The notes under the pieces: model-generated | Told to the model about the DNA's origin: nothing | Seen by the model: only the letters and a program-made list of their open reading frames with translations | Databases searched by the model: none | Made by a program: the position numbers and the translations under genes | In this document: positions 50,767 to 63,429 of the stretch, piece by piece | How the letters are laid out: each line of letters begins with the position of its first letter | Numbering within the stretch: the first letter of the stretch is position 1 | From: Dermatemys mawii | Taxonomy: Eukaryota > Chordata > Testudines > Dermatemydidae | Assembly: GCA_007922305.1 (NCBI GenBank) | Contig: ML677386.1 | Coordinates: 13,311,830 to 13,375,829 of the forward strand | DNA: 64,000 nt | Direction: 5' to 3'

Positions 50767-50770
<4 letters not shown>
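50112..50770 (+). mobile_element. LTR-like unit, TGTGACGG family, copy 2, inside a microsatellite
   Basis: The unit is 659 bp, differs from 23767-24426 at roughly a dozen positions and has no internal indel that I can see. It has the same CCAAT boxes and TATA-like box. Its last base differs (GTCACT for GTCACA), or the end coincides with the TA flank. TA repeats on both sides hide the target-site duplication. Confidence 0.75.

Positions 50771-50847
<77 letters not shown>
50771..50847 (+). repeat. (TA)n then (CA)n microsatellite
   Basis: About 60 bp of pure TA are followed by about 17 bp of CA. Several open frames made of YIYIY or HTHT repeats come from this. Confidence 0.98.
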
Positions 50848-52209
50848 TATTTGCAGTAGGGAAAAGGGTAGTTGGTGGCATAATGTTTGACAAGCCTGGC
50901 AAAAAAATGCTAAGGCAAGCACTGCTAATTCCATCCATTATGTTAGAAGGGCCAGGGCTATGGCAGAATCACAAAATGATTCAACAGAGGAAGAAAAGTG
51001 TCATCTTTTTCAGTGTAACTATCAAAGCCACTAATCTTTCAGATTTTATGACATCCTCATCCAGCATTTTGTTATCGATATGTTGATGACTTTTCAATTT
51101 CCCACATGAAGAATTAACAATAGAAAATTCTACCTAAAAACTGTTAAGCACTAGATCGAGTGCCAAGCTGAATAAGAGACTACATTTACTGAGGTCTGTG
51201 AAGGTGACTTGGGCCAATGCATGTGAGGAAAATGAAGGCATGAAAAAAAAATTTACAAAGAGTTATATAACCTTGCATTCAGTGCAATAGATGGTTCCAG
51301 TAAACAGATGACCAGGACATTTCCATTGATATTGGCAGAAGTTGCATAAAGACTGCTAAACATATTTATTGAATTGGCACCAAAAGTGTTTGTATCTTGG
51401 CTGCAGTTCTTCTCTCAGGTAAGAAAGAAATGGTCTCTGAGCACAGATGAAAGTCCCAATCAGGAAAAGAATTGTGGTTACTTCTGAAAAAGACTCAAGA
51501 GGATTATTATAATTTGTTTTTTGGCTCATGCCTACATTCAGTTGTGCTCTCCTGAACACTGCAGATACGGGAAGTAATGTATCTTTTTCTTGTTGGGACT
51601 CAGCTAAAACTTTCCCCTCTAGTAGCATGCCAGGTATTTTAAAAAACAAAGCATAAATGAAGTAATGGTACACATTATAGGGAATACAAGTAGCAGATTT
51701 TGTTTATATTTGTTATGTTTGTTACCTTATCTACTTAACCATTGTGCTGCACAGTGGTTCTTTAGTTCAGTCCATATGGCTTTCTGTTGGGTTTCACCTT
51801 TTATTATGTTTTCCCCGTTTCTCATTAGTAAAGGAAATGAGAGGGAGATACAGTTTATAAGTGGGGTGGGGTAGAGGAAGCAAAAAATGTCAGTCTTGTA
51901 GAAAAATGTATGTATCCTTTCTTGACTCAAATGAGTTGTAAGCTCCTTAGTGATTCCTAGCAGTTAGAATTAAGTAAATTTTCTACAGGTTTCAGAGAAA
52001 TCAAATTCTTCAGAGGAAGGACAAGAAGCCAGGTAATGGATTGTGGGATAACAAGTCCATATGTAAAGTTTCTTCTGAAACCCAAAGAGTAAGTGGTTGC
52101 TTGTTACCCTGAAGCATAAGTGTTTATATCTTTTCTATTTTTAATTGTTTCTATCTAATATAACAGTGATGTTCTTATTTTCCATATAAATGTTTAATCC
52201 CACTAATCT
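50848..52209. other. Unassigned stretch
   Basis: The 105-codon minus frame at 51356-51673 has no recognisable domain. I see no gene. Confidence 0.45.
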
Positions 52210-52690
52210 ACAGCCATTAATATCATGTGGGAGTGAGTTTCACACAATAATTATGCTTCAGATACTCATCAGGTTTTATTATTTCTTATCAGATTTGAAT
52301 TTGTTGACTTTCAGTTTCACTGAATGTCTCTTTGTTCATGTATCATGAGAGAAGGTAAATAGGCGCACACATTTACCTGCTCTATAGTGTAAATTGGTTT
52401 TATGTCACTATTATGTCCTCTCTAAATGAAAACAGTCCCAATCTTTTCAATTTCTCTTCATACGGAAGTTTTTCCATGATTCTAATAATATATGTTGTCT
52501 GTCTCTGAACCTCTTTATTGATTCTATGCCTGTTTTGAGATAGGGTAATCAAAAATGAATACGGTATTACAGGTGAGGTCATATAATAACATCCATGACA
52601 TTTTCATATTCTTTTCTGTCTCATTCCTTACACATCCTAACATTTTGTTTGAATTCAGCTTTGCAGAATTGTTTCAGTGAAGTGCAGGAA
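52210..52690 (-). mobile_element. Old CR1/L3 LINE fragment
   Basis: The minus strand encodes NKEVQRQTTYIIRIMEKLPY then EEKLKRLGLFSF, matching the reverse-transcriptase C terminus seen at 34236-34320 but more diverged. The first part (52210-52400) corresponds to the 3' UTR. Confidence 0.7.
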
Positions 52691-52969
52691 TAGTTCAAAT
52701 TACCCCTTCTGTTGTGCATTACCTTGTATTTCAGTTCCCACCACACTTCCCATTAACAAACCTGTATTAAAGCCCTCTGAAGTTCTGCATAGCCTTCCCT
52801 AGTTTTGTTTGCAGTTCAGCCACTATAATCTTCAGAACATCCTACTGAAGTTACTTATAATTCCTCAGTATGTGTATGTGACTCTCAGTGACCACAGTAA
52901 CTCCCAGAACTGCAACATTTTCAGAGAATTGTGCGATGACACTTAAAAATAATTATTTGTAATTATCCA

Positions 52970-53045
52970 CTCTACCATTGATTTGCAGAGTGGACTTGCA
53001 TAAGTCACTTTAACCTCTGTCTTAATTTCCCCACTTTTAAAGCAT
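52970..53045 (+). repeat. Probable MIR fragment
   Basis: GCATAAGTCACTTTAACCTC followed by TTAATTTCCCCACTTTTAAA resembles the MIR core. It is short and diverged. Confidence 0.5.
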
Positions 53046-53559
53046 GTTGAGCATCCAAAATGTTACATAGAGGCCAAGTTTTATGATGTATGGAAGCCAA
53101 ACTACCCAAATTCCTCCACCCACACCTTAGCCTCAGCCTCAAGAAGCTGGGAAACCAAAACTTTTTCTAAAGGACTTCGATATGGATGACTCCCATGCAC
53201 TGACTCCCAGTCTCTTCTGCTGCTTTTCCTCAATTCCCTCACCCACATATCCTCTTTCCAAACCCCACTGTTAAGGCATTGTGACTCCCCATCCCACCAA
53301 TCCAGCTGACACTTCTCTACTCCTTTCCTCTTCTGCATGGCCACAAGCCTCTCTTACTTTCCCACCTATCCATCAACAGTCCTTGCTGCTACTTCTTTCT
53401 TGACCCTCACAGTGCTCCTCCCACCCAAAATCCCTGGCAATTTCCCTTACCCCTCTGCAAGCTACTGACTGACAACCTCACCAACTGTTTTTTTCTCTTG
53501 ACTCTTAATCCTGTCATGACTGATTTTTCTATTTAACACAGTGTTTATTCTCTCTTTCA
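53046..53559. other. C/T-rich unassigned stretch
   Basis: I see no gene here. The 80-codon minus frame is in low-complexity C/T-rich sequence. Confidence 0.4.
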
Positions 53560-53960
53560 AACCAATAATGAAGATACTAGATAAGACCATAGTATTGAAC
53601 ACTGAATCCAGCAGTAACCCCTTTTACAGCTCTCTCAAATTGAATAGCATAGACACATGTCCGTACCATCTCTTTGCATTTTAGATTTCATTCCATGTGA
53701 AGTACTCGAATCTAAGTCCATTAGAAGTCACTTTCAGTAACATTTTGCAAGGCACTGTATCAAATGCTTTTCTAAAAACTTAATGGGTTACATATACCAC
53801 TTTCACTTCATCACCTATTTTGTAATTCTTTCCAAAAAAGCAATCAAGCTAATCTCCTGTTTACTACTCAGATCTTCATTACTTTTTAGATGTTTAACTC
53901 TTTTCTTCTCCATTATTTTCCTAGGGTTGAAGTTGGACTATATACACACAAAATACATAT
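53560..53960 (-). mobile_element. Probable continuation of the old CR1/L3 copy
   Basis: Minus-strand words around 53755 (AATGTTACTGAAAGTGAC, AAAAGCATTTGATACAGTGC) encode an eroded 'KAFDTVPCKML' reverse-transcriptase palm motif. This lies upstream of, and in the same direction as, the C-terminal piece at 52210-52690. Confidence 0.5.
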
Positions 53961-55129
53961 TTATAAAATATTACCTAAATATTCTCAACATACTAGTGAT
54001 CCTGCTGCTTAAAATGACTCACAGATCACTGACTCAACAGTACTTTGATATGCAGAAATATTCTCTGTTTACCCTTCATACCACCCACTGCCAGCAAATA
54101 CAATTATCATTTTATAATTGGAGGAGAGCTAGAGGGAATATATAGGAAAAGGGAATTAAAATTTGAATAAAGTGTTTTGGATAATATTGTTGTGGCACCC
54201 TCTAAATCTAGCATAATAGCATCAGGTGTGCAGCAAATGAATATTAAGACCTAAATTAACTGCAGCAATGATAATGCTCAGAATCCTCTTCTGTAGCTAG
54301 CTTCTGGAGAAGGTAAAAAACTGCTGGGGGATGCACTTTAATGGCTTCCCCATGTGCAAACATACCTTTCTGTAATTTCATAACTTTTACTCAATTAGGA
54401 TAATTATATCTAATCAAGAAACTAATTGTTGAAGATTCACTAATTAGATTGTATTCTACAGGAATATATTTCAGCCTTTATTTTTTATCTGGGAATATTT
54501 CTGCGCTCAGACAATAGCATGCCGTGGCATGTAATTTAGAGCAGCTGCTATGACATAGCCACAGTGAATCATAGCACTATTAGCAGTGCATTTATGTTGA
54601 CTCCTCTTGATAACCACAGAACATTTTTGCAATGAGTACCCGAGGTGACAAGTTGAGTTTTCCATTGGTTTTGTTACAGTTTTTCAAAGATACGGTAACG
54701 TTGATCAGGCCGGTTAGTTGGTTGGTTCATGGGTGGGTGGGGATGTGGTTACACTGGAAATTCCAAGTATAATGGTTGTTTTCAATCTTTTTAACACAGT
54801 AACTACATTATGCAGGCCGGTATGCTGTATAAAATAGGTGAACATGGTTCATGGTAGAGAGGTAGATGGATAGGAGTTCCATCTATAGTCTGTAGAAAGA
54901 ACTTATAGAAAACATTTTACACTAAAAAGGGTGCGTTGTATGTGGCAACGAAACTACAATGCTGTGTGTGTATTGTACCTTTATGGCCTGTTTTGTTGTT
55001 GTTGTTAGTTATTATTAGTTGTTTATTTTTATGGCACTTGCAGCAGTTCCCATTGATCCAGAGGGATATTAATCACAACGATATAAGAAATACTAAAAAT
55101 CAGGCTACTTAAATGCCTCAATATGGACT
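53961..55129. other. Unassigned stretch
   Basis: I see AT-rich sequence, a GTTGGTTGGTTCATGGGTGGGTGGGG simple run at about 54717-54743, and no gene. Confidence 0.45.
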
Positions 55130-55320
55130 TGCAGCCAGCTATTTAAAGGTATTTAGGCACTTAAAAATGCAAAATGGTGCCTACTGGGATGTCCAAAAGC
55201 ACCTGGATATATAATGTGATAAAAATCAATGGAAATTAGGCACCTAGGTGCTTTTGAATATCTCAGCAGGCACCTATCTGCATCTTTAGGCATCTAAATA
55301 TCTTTAAAAATCTGGAACTT
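55130..55320. repeat. 'Ttaggcacct' palindromic repeat
   Basis: Alternating TTTAGGCACTTAA, GGTGCCTACTGGGAT, AATTAGGCACCTAGGTGC and GCAGGCACCTATC words form overlapping inverted repeats. I recognise the type from turtle intergenic DNA. Confidence 0.5.
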
Positions 55321-55536
55321 ATGAGACCAGTACGTAAAATTAAGTTCCTTCTTTGGCAACTATTTTTGAAAATCCTGAAAATGGGATTGAATTTAAAGAT
55401 TCATAGATGTTAAAGGCCAGAATGGAGCGTTATGAACAATTCATCCCTGTACCAGTGCTGAGTACACTACAGAGACTGGCAAGTGCTGCTTGTGCTTGCT
55501 TTATCCTTGTGGTCTGCTCTGGCTTATACTCAGTTT

Positions 55537-56080
55537 AGGGTGACCATATGTCCTAAAGTAAAAAGTGGACAGCCATGGCTCGCCTGAGCCCAAGGGCCCC
55601 CACCCCTTTGGAGGGCTTGCCAGAGCACCCCTCCACAACCCAGGGCTGGGGCTGACCCCCTCCCTGCTGAGCTCCTTGCCCCATGCCACCCAGGCCTGGG
55701 GCTGACCTCCCTGGGTTCCCTGCCGCTCTCAGTTGGAGCTGGGGCTGACCCCCATTTGAACCTCTTGCTGTCTGCAGCTTGGGCTGACACTCCCCACCCC
55801 AAGCTCAATGGCGCCAGCTGCTGGGGCTGACACCCACCCCACCCGAGATCCATGCCACCTGCATCTATGGCTGGGGCAAAGCCCCATACTGCCTGGCACA
55901 GGGTCTGACACCTCAGCACCACTGCCTGGCACCTCCTATCGCCACCCCCACCAAGTTCCTTCGAGCCCCCACCAGGGGGCATATCTGACTTTTTTTGTAA
56001 ACTAGGCGTTTGTTTGTTTGCTCTTCCCAAGGGATCAGTTGAGAAGAGCAAACAGGACAAAATGGGATATATGGTCAACT
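55537..56080. mobile_element. Longer Mutator-like element with GC-rich minisatellite core
   Basis: The element is 544 bp with ends AGGGTGACCATATGTCC and GGGATATATGGTCAACT (inverted, few mismatches). The flanks TACTCAGTTT and TAATCCAATT agree at 6 of 10. The terminal words match the 123-131 bp elements at 6426, 21487 and 58214. The middle is a degenerate tandem array built on CTGGGGCTGAC, spaced about 38-55 bp. A 208-codon minus frame through it reflects low stop density in GC-rich DNA and is not a gene. Confidence 0.65.
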
Positions 56081-58213
56081 TAATCCAATTGCCCAGGCGC
56101 TTGTAGGCCTCAAGCAGCCAGAGAATAGCTGGATTACAGGACTTTCCCCACCACACTCCTCACCACCCATAAAATGTCCCTCAGCATACCGTAGAAAACC
56201 CCCTTCACTGGAGGTATTTTGATGAACAAAGATTGGCCTTCACCTAGTGAGGAAAGCCCTCTGCACCAGCGACATTCCTCATGAGGGGGGTAATCCATAC
56301 ATGGGCTGAGCAGCCACTTGCCATCAGTGTAGCTGGTGCAAAGTGCAACACAGCAGACATAAGTTGGATCTGGGGAGAGTGCTTAGCAACTTCAAAGTGC
56401 AATGCACAGAAGACTGAAGGCAACACTGTATTATAACTGCATACATCCCACACAAGTTTCATAGTAGCTAACTCTACTATAGTCTTTACTGCCTCCATAT
56501 TCCCTAAATTCTGGGTGGGTAAAGAAGAAAAAATAAAATAATAAAGGGTCAGATGCTGCTACTCTTACTTTAATGTAAATTCAGAATAAATGTATTGGTG
56601 TATTTGTACCAGTATAACCTAAAGCAAGAGTTGGCCTGATGCAGCTACTAGACTTTGCTCTTTAAGAAGCCTTAAAGAGTTTAAGTAATCACTGAACAGT
56701 TTATTGGCAGGCAAATTCAGTAACTGCAGACAGCCTGGGAACAGAGGTTCTAATGCTTGCAAATCTGACAGCTCTTTCTTTTTTTTTTTGAGAAACACCA
56801 TTTGCTCATTTGAGTTATTTGTGCCAAAGCACAGAGAAGGTGAGACACACTAATTCCACTGAAACCTTGTGTGTTGTGTCAAAACCAGGGCCTGAAGGCT
56901 GCTCCTTTCCAATAACATTCATTTCACACATCATCCATTGTGTGATTGGGAAAGGAAAATATTTTCCCATCTGTTCCCCCCAGTTTACATTGTCGGTGAT
57001 CAGTGTATCACTCAATGTATGATACAGACTTCTCCCTGGTGAAGGCAATGAAGAGAGATCATCCACATAATAATTTTCATCAGTTTAAATCTGTGTGTCT
57101 TAATAATAACGCGAGCTTGCCAGGCATTTGCCAACAATTTTATTTAACATAGCACGTCATGGGGTCCTTGCAAAATGGTGAGTATTATATAAGCAAGCAT
57201 CATGCACTAAAAGATATGGCCTGTGGGTGGGCACTGGAGAATGAGAGTTCACAAAAGGGTGTAGAATAGGCAGCAGTTGTGCCATATCAACACGCTTCAG
57301 CCTCAAACTAAAGAGACCATCTTCTGGGGTGAAAGGATGGGTCATTTTCCATGAGCTCCATCTTTCCAGTGCTCTCTAGACTGCTAACATGGCTCTCAGT
57401 TAATGCATATAGTAGAGGTCATTTGTAATGTAGATATCTGTCCATTTGGAACTGCTTTCTTCATTTTTTCTTTGCCTAAAATGGGAGCATGGAAACGTAA
57501 AGTAGGAAAAAGACTCTAAATATAATTTACTTTAAAAATAGCTTGCAACTATAGTATATTTGTACAACTATATTCTCTGTAACATTCCATAAGGAGGAAT
57601 TAATGGGTCAAATTAATTATGATATTTTCTTCATAATTTTTTTATTTGAACTGTCTGTATCTTTAAAAACTAACATAACAAACAAGCTGCTGGGCCAAGA
57701 TCACCAACCCATCTCACATAGAGAGCTGAATAGCCATTATGTTTTAAATCCCTTCTGCCCTTATAATCTATGAACCAACATCTCGAACATCTTCTATAGA
57801 CAAACAGAGTTTTATCAGGCATCCAGGCCCATGAGGCAACACCCCTCCTCTCAGTCATGTGAGTTAAGGACAGAGAAAAATAACCTCTTGAATAGATCCA
57901 GCTGGAGACGGCAATCAGCAGGAACAGATGCACAAACAGCTGTAGCGGCAGATACCTTTGGATCCGTCAGATACTGCTATCATCAGATGCTTTTCTCGGT
58001 TTTAACTCTGGATGTTCCCTCTCCTTGTTGACTGGCTGTTTGCTCTAACCCCCTGACAGCTCCTCCCTCGCAGCCTTGTCACTTCAGCCTCTCTTCATGC
58101 TCCTCTTTTCCTTCTTTTCTCTTCCTCTAAACCCCATTAGAAATTGGAGTGTGAAAAAAGCAGATATATTATCTTAAGAATTTGTCCCACTTGTGCCACC
58201 CTACTTTGGGGGT
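56081..58213. other. Unassigned stretch
   Basis: I see no repeat I can name. The frames at 57670-57933 (minus) and 57831-58031 (plus) overlap one another and match nothing I know. Confidence 0.45.
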
Positions 58214-58344
58214 AGGGTGACCAGATGTCCCAATTTTACAGGGACAGTCCCGATTTTGGGATTTTTTCCTTATACAGGTTCCTATTACCCACCCCCCACA
58301 CACACCCCTGTCCCAATTTTTCACACTTGCTGTCTGGTCAACCT
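58214..58344 (+). mobile_element. Short Mutator-like element (MITE), copy C
   Basis: The element is 131 bp with ends AGGGTGACCAGAT and GTCTGGTCAACCT. The flanks CTTTGGGGGT (58204-58213) and ATTTGGGGGT (58345-58354) agree at 9 of 10. Its interior has GGGACAGTCCCGATTTTGGG and CCCCTGTCCCAATTTTTCAC. Open frames across it are by-products. Confidence 0.8.
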
Positions 58345-61321
58345 ATTTGGGGGTGGTGTTTGTCTATACTGTCTTTCTTGCTGCAGACTTCTTTTTGGCT
58401 GGAAAAAAATGTACATATTCACCATGGGGGGTGAGAGTATTTTAAATTGCAGGAGAAAGAGCCTTGGAAACTCTAATTTTATAAGCCCTCCGAAAGAGTT
58501 CATTATGTTTGCAAAACTTCTGCCTCCAGCAGAGTCATCTGACTCTTAGAAGAACTACATTCCTGTACTGAACACTTTCCCACAGCATGTGTGTTAAGGG
58601 TCATTTGTCACATAAATCTGTGTTTAATTCAACATTCATTTTGACTTTTCAATTCATCTTAAGTACAAACTCCAGTCAGCTATTCGATCCACTGAAAAAC
58701 TGGAACAGTCCCCTTTAATTCAAAGTTTTTTGTGTTTCCCATTGCATTCTGTCTAGACAACTACCGACAGCCAATGCTGAGAAACATAAACAGAAGTCAG
58801 ACAATATTTGGATACTTTTTGAACACCAAGTCATGATACCGGGTGCTTCTTAAAACTCTAAAAGTAACTTTTTATTGGTATATATCCACCCTCTGTCTCC
58901 AAGAGAGACTTTGAAAGGTGTTTTTCTGTTGTGCCATAGGTTTTCAGAGCAGTAACTGCACAAGATGTTTGGCTACTTTATAGTCATGCTATCCAAAAGT
59001 CACTCTCCTTATTAGAGAAACGAGGCAAAGAAAGTATTGGTTATTTCTAAGTTTCTGCTTACACTGGTTCAAATTATGCCCTCAGTCATGCAGAAGGATG
59101 AGCCTCATAGCAGGATCTTTTCTTGTGGAAGTCAAAAAATGGACATTATGGTTCAGAATCCATGATCAGAAACTACACAGAAGCCAGTGGCTATGAGAAT
59201 GGTGTGCCCTGAAGAGTCCCACTAGCTGAGCTATCCTCCCGTTGGTTCAATGGAGACTACATAGAGAAGGCATTAGTCCGTAGCTGTATTCTCTGTACCT
59301 CATCCCCATCAGGAGCAGCATGGTTTAAATGTGCCAGGACCCAGTGAGTATTTATTACAAATGCGGACCAGTGTCATGAAATTGGATTTATCAGCTTAAA
59401 CTTCATGTTGCATGTGCAAGATAGTTTGGATCACAGCTATAGTCACTAGATATATACAAACATTTTTCCATTAAAAATAAATCATAAAATACATGCTATG
59501 TTAAAAATGTATGTCATGCTTGTCCAAAATTATGTAAATCAAGCATAGCACATAAGCTAGATAAATCTGTTTCTTCTATATATTCGCTTGGAACCACTAG
59601 CTACCTGTACTCAGCTGATCTCATTAATCTCAACTGATATCCACTGTGGATAGCAAAGTGTGGTAAACAATGAGCAACAAAAGTAGGCAGCACAGAAGAC
59701 TTGAGAAGGATTCAATCGTCCTTTGTATTTCCAATGCCAATTTAAAGTGTTCTCATTTTTTAAAAAGTAGCAGTTTCTCTATATTATGCAGAGAAAATTG
59801 CTTAATTCCATAATTTCTGCAGAAATTCAGCTCCTAACAATTTCCCTTGGCCCTGTGAATAGTTAGTAAGCCTGCTCCCTCCCTCCTCCTCTTTGTTATT
59901 AAGAGTTCATACTAAAGTGTGGAACACTTGTTTTTAAAACTGTCTTGGTTGATTTCATATTAAGTCAAACCTAGTTCAATGTTTCATGAGATCATAAGTA
60001 TAGAATTTCTCTCTGTAAATGTGAAGAATATGCTATGTGCTTTCTCCTCTCATACTAGCACAAATCAAGAATAACTTTGTTCAACTCAATTGATTTACAA
60101 TGACCTCAAATCAGTATAGACAATAAGAGAATCAGACTACCTGTGAATATTACAGGGGAATTGTCCAGAATAATTAAAGAATTCCTTAGGGCATAATGCT
60201 TGCTTCAGTTGCGTATTTCCTGGGGTCCTAATCTTGCAGTGAGATCTGTGCAGGTTTTCACATAACTTTCCTTAATAGAGTAATACTGCTGGTGCCACTG
60301 TAATTTTAGTCTTGGTTTTTCAGTGGCTTACACAATGCAGACTCAATTCTGCTCACAGCTGCATTTGTGCAGCTGAAACTAAAATGTGGCTCTGACTTTT
60401 TTATGTTTATTTTCCTTTCTCAATATTGAGTATGACTACAATTTTTCATTGAAAATTTGTTTTTCAATGCGGGAGGGGAACCAAAACACTTGCAGAAAAT
60501 GTTCAGGCTTTATTTAGAAGATAGAGGACTGGACAACACATGTCAGTGACCAAAAACAAAAAACAAACAAAAATAGTAAATAAGATTTTAACATGCCTGT
60601 TTTTACTGGGGTTTTTTTTTTGACTAGGTCTAATGAATATATTTGCATATAATGCAACAATTTTATTTTTACTAGAATTATATTGCAATTAATTTACTGT
60701 GCAAGAAAACTACCTTTTCTGCACAATTTGTTACTGATGTATCACAGAAATCAGGAAGTCTTAACACAGAATGTATGTTAAGTGTGTCAGACTATATGGG
60801 GCCCTGTTAATTACATAAGGAGAGGCAGAATGGTGTTTTGAAAACTGCCTACTGACATATTTGGATGAGCAGTCCACAAACTGCTGAAGGGCCACAGGTA
60901 TGACCATTTTCCTGTTTTCTTTCTTAATTGAGCCTCTTATTTCTGATAATTGCTGGTTAATATGTAAGTCTGGGGTCAAGTCACCAGACTAGCCTCTAAT
61001 GCTGCAGAAACTGTTTCTGACAAAAGATTTATATGTTATAATTTGCATTTGAATTTAGTGGATATACCAAAGCTAATTTAACTACTACAGTTTCCAGTGC
61101 TATCTGATCTTCAGACATTTATCTATACCCCCACTAATAATTACCCACTAAGAGTTGGCAACTTGATGATTAGTATGCAAAATAAAAAGGTTGTATTAAC
61201 ATTTATTATCCTATAGGCATTATGATAGTACATGTAACAGAACCTTGATGCGTGGAATAGCACTGGTCTACAATTTTTTAGAAGTCGTCTGCTTCAGAGA
61301 AAAAAGGTGATATTTATTATG
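58345..61321. other. Unassigned AT-rich stretch
   Basis: I see no supported gene. A 'gaaaatttg' AT-rich repeat relic lies near 60440-60480. Confidence 0.45.
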
Positions 61322-61603
61322 TATTTTGATGTGCTGAATTCAAATATGACAATTAAAACAACTGGCTACTGTTTCTAAGATATTTAAGGGTTTTTTTTAC
61401 ATTTTATGTCTATGTATATTGTGTAGATAGTAGAGTTTTAATCATAAATTGTAAACCTAGGTCTTTTCATGTGTTTATGGTTGCTTTACATGATAATATT
61501 TCACCTGTCCTGTTTATGTAACACTTTAAAAATCAGCAAAAGGGTTATATAAATAAAATGTATTATGAAACAGGCAAAAAACTATTATGTACATAGTTTA
61601 GTC

Positions 61604-63292
61604 CTATTCAGCGTCTACTCGGCGCTTCTTGGCTTGTCTCTTGTATTCATTAAATGGAGCATCTCTTGTCACTGTCCAGCAATAGTCTGCAAGCATTGAT
61701 GGGCTCCATTTGCCCTGATAGTGTTTCTCCATTGTTGCGATGTCCTGGTGAAATCGCTCGCCGTGCTCGTCGTTCACTGCTCCGCAGTTCGGTGGGAAAA
61801 AATCTAGATAAGAGTGCAAAAAATGTATCTTTAGTGACATGTTGCAACCAAGGCTTTTGTATGCCTTGAGGAGGTTTTCCACCAACAACCTGTAGTTGTC
61901 TGCCTTGTTGTTTCTGAGAAAATGTATTGCCACTGGCTGGAAGGCTTTGCATGCCGTCTTTTCCTTGCCACACAGTGCATGGTCAAATGCATCATCTCGA
62001 AGAAGTTCACAAATCTGAGGACCAACAAAGACACTTTCCTCTATCTTAGCGTCACTTAACCTTGGAAATTTTCCACGGAGTTACTTGAAAGCTGCTTGTG
62101 TTTTGTCAATGGCCTTGACAAAGTTCTTCATCAGACCCAGCTTGATGTGTAAGGGTGGTAACAAAATTTTCCTTGATTCAGCAAGTGGTGGATGCTGAAC
62201 ACTTTTCCTCCCAGGCTCCAATGACTGTCGGAGTGGCCAATCTTTCTTGATGTAGTGGGAATCTCTTGCACGACTATCCCATTCGCAGAGAAAACAGCAG
62301 TACTTTGTGTATCCCGTCTGCAGACCAAGCAAGAGAGCAACAACCTTCAAATCGCCACAAAGCTGCCACTGATGTTGGTCATAGTTTATGCACCTCAAAA
62401 GTTGTTTCATGTTGTCATAGGTTTCCTTCATATGGACTGCATGACCACCTGGAATTGATGGCAAAACACTGCCATTATGCAGGAAAACAGCTTTAAGACT
62501 CGTCTTCGATGAATCAATGAAGAGTCTCCACTCATCTGGATCGTGAACGATGTTGAGGGCTGCCATCACACCATCGATGTTGTTGCAGGCTACAAGATCA
62601 CCTTCCATGAAGAAGAATGGGACAAGACCCTTTTGATGGTCACGGAACATGGAAACCCTAACATCACCTGCCAGGAGATTCCACTGCTGTAGTCTGGAGC
62701 CCAACAGCTCTGCCTTACTCTTGGGTAGTTCCAAATCCCTGACAAGGTCATTCAGTTCAGCTTGCGTTATGAGGTGTGGTTCAGAGGAGGAGGATGGGAG
62801 AAAATGTGGGTCCTGTGACATTGATGGTTCAGGACCAGAAGTTTCATCCTCTTCCTCGTCTGACTCAAGTGAGAATAATTCTGGTGCATCAGGAACCGGC
62901 AGTCCTTCTCCGTGGGGTATTGGGCGTATAGCTGATAGAATGTTTGGATAATGCACAGTCCACTTTTTCTTCTTTGACACATCTTTCCCAACTGGAATCA
63001 CCATGCAGAAGTAACAATTGCTGGTATGATCTGTTGGCTCTCTCCAAATCATTGGCACTGCAAAAGGCATAGATTTCCTTTTCCTGTTCAACCACTGGCG
63101 AAGATTTGTTGCACAAGTGTTGCAGCGTATGTGTGGGGCCCACCCCTTGTCCTGATCTCCAATTTTGCAGCCAAAATAAAGGTGATAGGCTTTCTTAACC
63201 ATGGTGGTTATATTGTACTTTTGTGATGCAAAAGTCACTTCACCACAAACATAGCGGAAGTTATCTGCACTGTTCACACAAGTACGAGGCAT
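61604..63292 (-). pseudogene. Transposase-like protein of unnamed family, one in-frame stop
   Basis: The frame is 562 codons and open except for one TAA at 62081-62083 (codon 404). The start ATG at 63292 has G at -3 and fits the family start as I recall it (MPRTC). Visible parts: cysteines at 5, 16, 42, 57 and 60 (CNTC) and a second pair at 93/96 (CYFC), probably zinc-binding; an acidic Ser/Glu linker at 141-170; FIDSSK with Asp260; CGDLK with Asp314; CCFLCEWD at 332-339; PPLHIKLGL at 379-387; NDEHGERFH with His510 and Glu512 after the stop; basic tail KRQAKKRR at about 551-558, possibly a nuclear signal. The Asp...Asp...Glu order with a zinc knuckle between could be an RNase H-like DDE core, but this is inference. 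As it stands a 403-residue product would lack the last block. I recall similar proteins only as 'uncharacterized' in animal genomes. There are no neighbouring genes. Confidence 0.75.
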
Positions 63293-63429
63293 CTCTGCTC
63301 ACTTTGGCTAAACAGAAATGTGTCCCTTTGCAAAATCAAACACTGACAAATAAGAGAGCACGACACTGTATGATTTCTAGAGCTGATATAGGGCAATTTG
63401 TTCAGCAGAGTGATGTAAGCTTCGTTATG

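Noticed and set aside
23767..50770. The two TGTGACGG units as the LTR pair of one provirus
   Set aside because: They are 26 kb apart with different flanks and no retroviral genes between them. Two solo insertions fit better.
50538..50938. Frames with long YIYIYI or HTHTHT runs
   Set aside because: Translation of TA/CA microsatellite.
53783..54145. 120-codon plus frame rich in Leu/Ile
   Set aside because: AT-rich antisense of an old CR1 copy in its first part. The hydrophobic look comes from base composition.
55530..56156. 208-codon open frame on the minus strand, second longest in the window
   Set aside because: It lies over a GC-rich degenerate tandem array inside a Mutator-like element. 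The protein is Pro/Gly/Ala-rich with no domain, and other frames there are also open.
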